Origin: Flaccisagitta enflata
Lineage: Eukaryota; Chaetognatha; Sagittoidea; Aphragmophora
Direction: 5' to 3'
DNA: 64,000 nucleotides
Assembly (NCBI GenBank): GCA_965153355.1
Contig: OZ231127.1
Span: 1,240,001-1,304,000, forward strand
Shown here: piece after piece, positions 1-64,000 of the stretch
Layout: every line of letters starts with the position of its first letter
Numbering within the stretch: position 1 is the stretch's first letter
Notes under the pieces: model-generated
What the model saw: the letters and a program-made list of their open reading frames with translations, nothing else
Told to the model about the DNA's origin: nothing
Databases searched by the model: none
Position numbers and translations under genes: made by a program

Positions 1-157
1 TGGCTAAGGAGGGAGGTGGGGAGGGAGATGTGAAACCATTTCGAGAAGTATTCTACCACAGACAAATTTATGATCTCTTTATTCTCAGAGAGAGAATTAG
101 AGCGAGAAGAAACTACTTCACTTTTTATCACTCTCTCTATCTTTCCAAAAGTTCCCC

Positions 158-160
<3 letters not shown>

Positions 161-212
<52 letters not shown>

Positions 213-480
213 CAATGTTATTTGACCTCTCTTTAAAGGTAACCCTAAGATAAAGGTGAAAAATCTTCAGTCCCAATGGGACCGATGAGGCGGGGTCCTA
301 CTGTACTTCACTTTTATCACTCTCTCTATCCTTTAAAACCCCGAAAGCTTGACAGAGGGACAGGGGGGGCAGGAGAGAGGGCAGAGGGTGGGGATGAGAA
401 AGGACAGACAGACAGGACGGACAGCATACATACAGAGAAAAGAGAGAGAGGAGAGAAGGTGTAAAACCTGCCTTCTTTCC
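161..480. repeat. (GA)n tract and GA-rich flank at the window start
   Basis: A pure (GA)n run lies at about 161-211, then mixed GA/GACA sequence at 355-460. Nothing else is recognisable at 1-480; short open frames here are repeat artefacts. Confidence 0.7.
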
Positions 481-781
481 CCAACGTGGGACTGTGATGC
501 TGTACCTCTATGCGACCTGTCATAAATTGGATTATCAAGCCTATTGTCTCATTTCGGGTATGCTCATTTCCAGATTGTCTCATTTCCGAGGTGTCTCTTC
601 TACTTTTCCAGGCACAAGCACATCCAACAAAAATAGTCATAAAAGCGTTAGATGGTCAGCAGTACCGTGCCTCTTGAAGTTGTGGTTGGTAGAGAGCAGG
701 GCAGCATTTAAAGGGATCGATGACCTATCTTTCCAACATATGGGGAGTTTTCTCATTCTCCTCCTCCTCCTCCTCCTTCTC

Positions 782-1010
782 CTCCGCAACCCCCCCCCCC
801 CAGCCTCCAGGCCCATATCTCAGCCTGGAGGCCTATATCCTAGCCTCCAGGCCCAGATACTATTATTGAGGCCCAAATCCTTAGTGGAATCTGGGCCTTG
901 GGGTTGGGATTTGGGCCTTGAGGGTGGGATTTGGGCCTCAAGACTGGGATTTGGGCCCAGAGGCTGGGATATGGGCCTCCAGGCTGAGATATGGGCCTGG
1001 AGGCTGGGGG
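782..1010. repeat. Minisatellite with inverted halves (GCCTCCAGGCCC type)
   Basis: Units such as GCCTCCAGGCCCATATCTCAG recur at 800-870; the reverse-complement form GGGCCTCCAGGCTGAGATATG recurs at 895-1000, so the array can fold back on itself. Confidence 0.75.
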
Positions 1011-1139
1011 AGAGGGGGGTACGAAGGAGAAGGAGGAGGAGGAGAAGGCCGTTGCCCAAAAAGGGGCGCTTTGTATAAATTCCTCTCATACAATCCTTTT
1101 GAGGGGATCATCGGCCCCGGAAGGGCCGATGGCCTATGA

Positions 1140-2210
1140 TTCCAAATAAAAATTCTGTTCTATCGCGTTCTCTCGGGCAAAGACTTAGTTTGCCGGTCGA
1201 TCATGACGTTAGGGTGTTGCTCTAACGAGTGCAATTCATGTTGTTATATAAAACTGTATTCTCTGACAGATTGACCTAGATATTTTTTCCACTGGTCCCA
1301 AATTTGTTCCTCTCACTAGGAACAGGTAAACTGTACCCTGGGAACAATTTCAAAATAATCAACATTGCTTAGAAAAAGGATAAACTTTTTAGGGTATGCG
1401 ATATCTTGCATATTTAGAAAGATATGAAAAAACATTTCGTCGCGTCGAAACGGCTCCGCCACCTATTTCAGTTTTTTTCCATGAAATAGGACGATGAAAG
1501 TAAAAATCGTCAAGCTGCGAGATTAGCAGAATAAGTAAAGGCATTATAGTGAAATCGTATTCTAAGGGCAGTCTTAAAATTTCTAGGTCATTCTCTTCTA
1601 TTGAATTTTTATAAACTACAATATGCAAACTATCAAACTTTATGTAAGTAAAAGATTATTTGAGATATGTCGTTCTTTGACCGAAAAAAAAACGATATTC
1701 AAGTCGGCAAGTTAAAAAAAGATAGAGAAGAAATACATGTGCGGTTCTTCTCCGTTGCGTATGCTGACCTTCAGACTTTTAGTTGGAGAGATTTTTTTAG
1801 ATCATTCTTTTTTTTTTCCGATCTAAACGATCGATTTATTTTGGAAAATCTGCGATGAGATTGAACAAGTTCTTCTATTCATAAAAGGTGTCTTGGTTTA
1901 TTCATTTTTCCAATCATTCATTCCTCCATTCTTTCATCTATTCATAATAGGTGTCATGGTTGGTGTCTTTCCACGCGGTTCATTACAAAAAAATTGTTAA
2001 AATGTTGAAATCTACCTCATTTTTGTCCGATTCCTGCCAAAGATGACCTGGAATTTTGTATCATTTTGCATGAACGTAACCGGATATCTTTCATTTTGAG
2101 GCAGCGGTCCCGGAGAGGCCAATGACCTATGATTCCACAAGAAGCGATTTTGTTTTCCGTCTATCTTTTTCTCCATTTCATGTCCCCCCTAAGCTATTTT
2201 AGACAATCAA
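1140..2210. other. Unique-looking non-coding DNA
   Basis: No gene was supported. CCTATGATTCC occurs both at its left edge (1132) and near its right edge (2127), preceded each time by a CGG(C/T)CCCGGA-type segment, as if a repeat end had been copied. Confidence 0.4.
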
Positions 2211-2211
2211 A

Positions 2212-2212
2212 T

Positions 2213-2249
<37 letters not shown>

Positions 2250-2259
2250 TTTCTTTCTC

Positions 2260-2335
<76 letters not shown>

Positions 2336-2336
2336 A

Positions 2337-2367
<31 letters not shown>

Positions 2368-2480
2368 GCTTTCTTGCTTTCTTGCTTTCTTTCTTTCTTG
2401 CTTTCTTGCTTTCTTGCTTTCTTGCTTTCTTGCTTTCTTTCTTTCTTTCTTTCTTGCTTTCTTTCTTTCTTGCTTTCTTG

Positions 2481-2519
<39 letters not shown>

Positions 2520-2525
2520 TTTTCT
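2212..2525. repeat. (TTTC)n microsatellite with TTGC variants
   Basis: A long tetranucleotide array, with the variant CTTG interspersed from about 2365, is followed by a T/C-rich tail to about 2765. Confidence 0.95.
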
Positions 2526-3079
2526 TTACATCTTCTCTTTCTCCCTTTTTGCCTTTTTTTCTTTTTAATTTTCTTTTTGCTCTTTTTTTTTCTTTCAATT
2601 TCTTCTTTACATTCTATCTTCCTTCCTTTATTTCTATCTTGGTTTCTCTAAGTTTTTATTCTTCTTTTATTCCTTTCTTTACCTTTTCTACTTTTTTTTT
2701 TCATGCTTTCTTTCTCCCTCTTTTCTCTTTCTTTCTTTTTTTTTTCTTTTCTTATCTTATTTTTTCAGAGAATAGTATCTATCATTTTCCACGAAGTGAT
2801 AACCTCACGAGCAAGATCTCATCTTAGGTTTTGCTCCCTTGACGCGTGCGTATGCGCGTGCGTGCGCGTGTGCGTGACCATTATGCGTGTGTACGTGCTT
2901 GAGTGCTGCGCATGAGTATTGTGTTTGCGTGTGAGTGTGATTGTGCGAGATGTTGTTTTTTTCTATTTTGATGGTGCACGCACGTTTGTGTCTTCACTGC
3001 CTGATTTTCTTAGGAGCACGTGCGACAGCACGCTTGTGCATAAAATGATATGCATGTGAGCGTAAAATGTGCATTAAAG

Positions 3080-3555
<476 letters not shown>

Positions 3556-3701
3556 TGTACGTACATGCGCACGTTCGTGCGTGTGCATAATTGCATGTAC
3601 ATGAGAGAGTGTGCATGCGTCTGTGACTGTGACCACCGCCAAACTGCCAAAACAATTCCACGTTTCACACAAATTGTCTCCAGCACCATTCTTAGTACGC
3701 T

Positions 3702-3786
<85 letters not shown>

Positions 3787-4160
3787 AGAGAGAAGAAGAG
3801 AGAGAGGAGAGAGTGTTCAGACAGAATGACAGACAGACAGACAGACAGACAGAATGAATGTGTTGAAAATAATGAATGAATGAATGAATGAATGAATGAA
3901 TGAATGAATGAATGAATGAATGAATGAATGAATGAATGAATGAATCAATGAATGAAAAAATGAATGAATGAAAAATGAATGAATGAAATAATCAATGATT
4001 GGATGAATGAATGATTGAATGAATGAATGCATGAATGAATGAATGACTGAATGACTGAATGAATGAATGAATGAATGAATGAATGAATGAATGAATGAAT
4101 GAATGAATGAATGAATGAATGAATGAACGAATGAATGAATGAATGATTGCATGAACGAAC
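3702..4160. repeat. (GA)n then (GAAT)n microsatellites before exon 1
   Basis: (AG)n occupies about 3703-3800, (ACAG)n about 3828-3852, and (GAAT)n about 3868-4150. The block ends about 60 nt before the acceptor at 4214. Confidence 0.95.
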
Positions 4161-4214
4161 GATGGAATAGAAGTACGAATGACAATGTTTTATCAAACTT
4201 TGCTCCTAATCCAG

Positions 4215-44259
<40,045 letters not shown>

Positions 44260-44565
44260 AAACTTCGCCGCAGAGCAGTAATTCGCCGTGAGCAATATTA
44301 AAATCTTAAGGAGTATTTTGCTGCGAGCAGAGTTGATTATTTAATTGTAATTCGTCACAAGAAGTATTGAATCTTAAACAGTAATTAGCCGCGAGCAGTA
44401 GTGACGCTTTATCAGTAATTCGCCGCAAGCAGTATTGAGTCTTGAACAGTAATTTACCAAGAGCAGAATTTTATCTCAAACTGTAATTCGCCGCCAGTAG
44501 TATTGAACAATTTTCAACAACAAATGAAATTTCACCACAAACATTTTTCAATGTCATTTCTGGAT
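44260..44565 (+). repeat. Degenerate repeat of about 48 bp in the 3' UTR region
   Basis: CAGTAATTCGCCG(C/T)(A/G)AGCAGTATT recurs about six times immediately after the stop codon. Confidence 0.75.
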
Positions 44566-45000
44566 CGGAGTGGAAAATCGCGGCAGACTATTTATTTTTA
44601 CAATTTGAAGAATGATTTGCCTCGAACAGTATTCAAAAAACACATTTAATTCCCTCCTTTTTAGGTGCGCCCTCGCACCTAAAGAAAATTGGACAAGTTG
44701 GACAAGGCTTGCTCGCTCATGCTCATTCACGGACCTTCAGATGGATGGACCGACAGACCGACTATCGACGGACCGACTCTCTTTTATAGCGCTTCCTTAA
44801 ACATAACGAAACGTTTTCTGGCCAAAAGGAAAGTACCTCTGATGGAAACAATTAGTTTTATCATTTTGAACTGTGATCCGACTTTTTTTTCTATATTATG
44901 AAAAAGCAAGCCGCGTGTTTTGAGGACAAAAAATCTCAAATTTAACACACGCGAAACAAGATTTGTTTTTATCAATCATATCGCTCTATCATTTCTCTCA

Positions 45001-45063
<63 letters not shown>

Positions 45064-45870
45064 CGTATTGCTTCTTTTGAAAAATAATACTGCTTTCTTG
45101 ATTTTATTTTTGTTTTCTAATCGTAGTATAACCGTATAAGAACTGTAATTGAGAGCGAATTATTGTAAGTGTATCATTTTTGGTTGGGGACAAGCTGAAG
45201 CTGTTTGATTGTGTAGTGCGTACGTGTGCATTGTATGAGGTTGTTTGAGTGCGGGTGTGAGTGTGCCTGCATTTCTGTTTGTGTACATCCGTTCATACTG
45301 AAAATCATAGTACATTTTGTGCCGGGAAATATTGAAAAAATTTGAGACAAAATTTATTGATTTACAAATGAATTCATTTATGATTCAAAGACCGCGGAAT
45401 TCTATTGAAGATTTCTCTCTTATTCTTTCACTGTATTGTTATATAATTGAATTTCTATCACATTTAAATATTGAATGTTTATTAACATGATGTGGAAATA
45501 TCTTCGTTCATTCGACATATTCTATTTAATGTGTTTTGATGAAATGTCTTGAATAATCTATGTTTTTGTTATCGATACTCATTTGTTTTGATCTTTTTTT
45601 TTCAACCTTCTGTTCATTCTTTTATGGTTCTTTCATGGTCCTTTATGGTTGCCTGTCTCGAATACAAGTCTTAATCATCAGATTTTACCTGTCATGGATG
45701 GATTTTTTATGTAAATGAAAAAGTACAAAGATGCTTCTTCATTATGGGCTGATTCGTATGTCGAAACTTATGTGAAGACATTTGAGGGAAACGAAACTTG
45801 GGATAACCAATTGGTTTTTAGCTAGGGTCGATGATCTCTAGTGTGTGCGTTCGTGTGCGCGTCTGTGGGT
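44566..45870. other. Convergent intergenic region
   Basis: It lies between the plus-strand gene end and the heparanase 3' end. It holds a (GGAC)n-type copy (44690-44800), (CT)n at 45005-45061, and otherwise AT-rich DNA. The missing last heparanase codons may lie here on the minus strand. Confidence 0.5.
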
Positions 45871-45874
45871 GTGC

Positions 45875-45903
45875 GTGTGTGTGTGTGTGTGCGTGCCGCG
45901 TGC

Positions 45904-45996
<93 letters not shown>
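45875..45996. repeat. (GT)n(CT)n = sense (GA)n(CA)n after the heparanase exon 12 donor
   Basis: On the minus strand, GTGAGG at 46001 runs straight into (GA)n and then (CA)n. Confidence 0.93.
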
Positions 45997-45999
<3 letters not shown>

Positions 46000-46001
46000 A
46001 C

Positions 46002-62844
<16,843 letters not shown>

Positions 62845-62845
62845 G

Positions 62846-63365
<520 letters not shown>

Positions 63366-63366
63366 C

Positions 63367-64000
<634 letters not shown>

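Noticed and set aside
45822-46001. Heparanase C-terminus reading on into Arg-Glu repeats
   Set aside because: GTGAGG at 46001 is a good donor, and the tail would be pure (GA)n/(CA)n translation.

Overview
This window is metazoan nuclear DNA, almost certainly from an invertebrate. It has spliced genes with GT-AG introns, a BEL/Pao LTR retrotransposon, many palindromic non-autonomous DNA transposons, and an extreme load of simple repeats ((GA)n, (CT)n, (CA)n, (GTT)n, (GACA)n and others). Nothing visible fixes the phylum. No prokaryotic-type operon, CRISPR array, rRNA or tRNA was recognised.

Left half, plus strand (4215-44259): ten exons can be chained by eye with GT-AG borders and matching codon phases. 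They give the last 1174 codons of a gene whose start lies left of the window. The product is low-complexity (poly-Gln, His/Pro, Ser, Gly) with short ordinary segments; I do not recognise the family. One intron (18375-37540) holds a complete 13.2 kb BEL/Pao element (24040-37266, minus strand) with 912/908-bp LTRs and a perfect 5-bp target duplication ATCAT. Its pol is largely open, gag is broken by many frame changes, and an extra non-envelope-like ORF lies between integrase and the 3' LTR.

Right half, minus strand (46002-62844): twelve exons chain, with all phases matching, into a heparanase (glycoside hydrolase family 79) gene. It begins with a signal-peptide exon, followed by an unusual Asn/Gln- and Gly/Arg-rich N-terminal extension. 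Both catalytic glutamates are present. A few C-terminal residues remain unplaced. Inside one of its introns, on the same strand, lies a terminal exon of about 1030 codons (48733 to about 51833) encoding the C-terminal half of a GON4L-like transcription co-regulator (paired PAH-like repeats, CPC-x-C-H cysteine cluster, Myb-like end). The plus-strand gene and the heparanase gene converge near 44-46 kb.

Between and within introns there are at least twelve inverted-repeat DNA elements. These include two hAT-type copies with perfect 8-bp target duplications, several TA-flanked Tc1/mariner-type MITEs, one deleted Tc1 element with a transposase remnant, and a 3.55 kb giant palindrome. There are also many minisatellites.

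The most intriguing structural signals concern splicing. Long sense-strand (GA)n(CA)n tracts begin within a few nucleotides of 5' splice sites and (CT)n tracts sit just before 3' splice sites, in both genes and on both strands. In addition, an 18-copy 68-bp array has amplified a 3' splice site, and another minisatellite repeats a consensus 5' splice site. All exon boundaries are read by eye from splice motifs, phase and family resemblance; none has been tested against transcripts.
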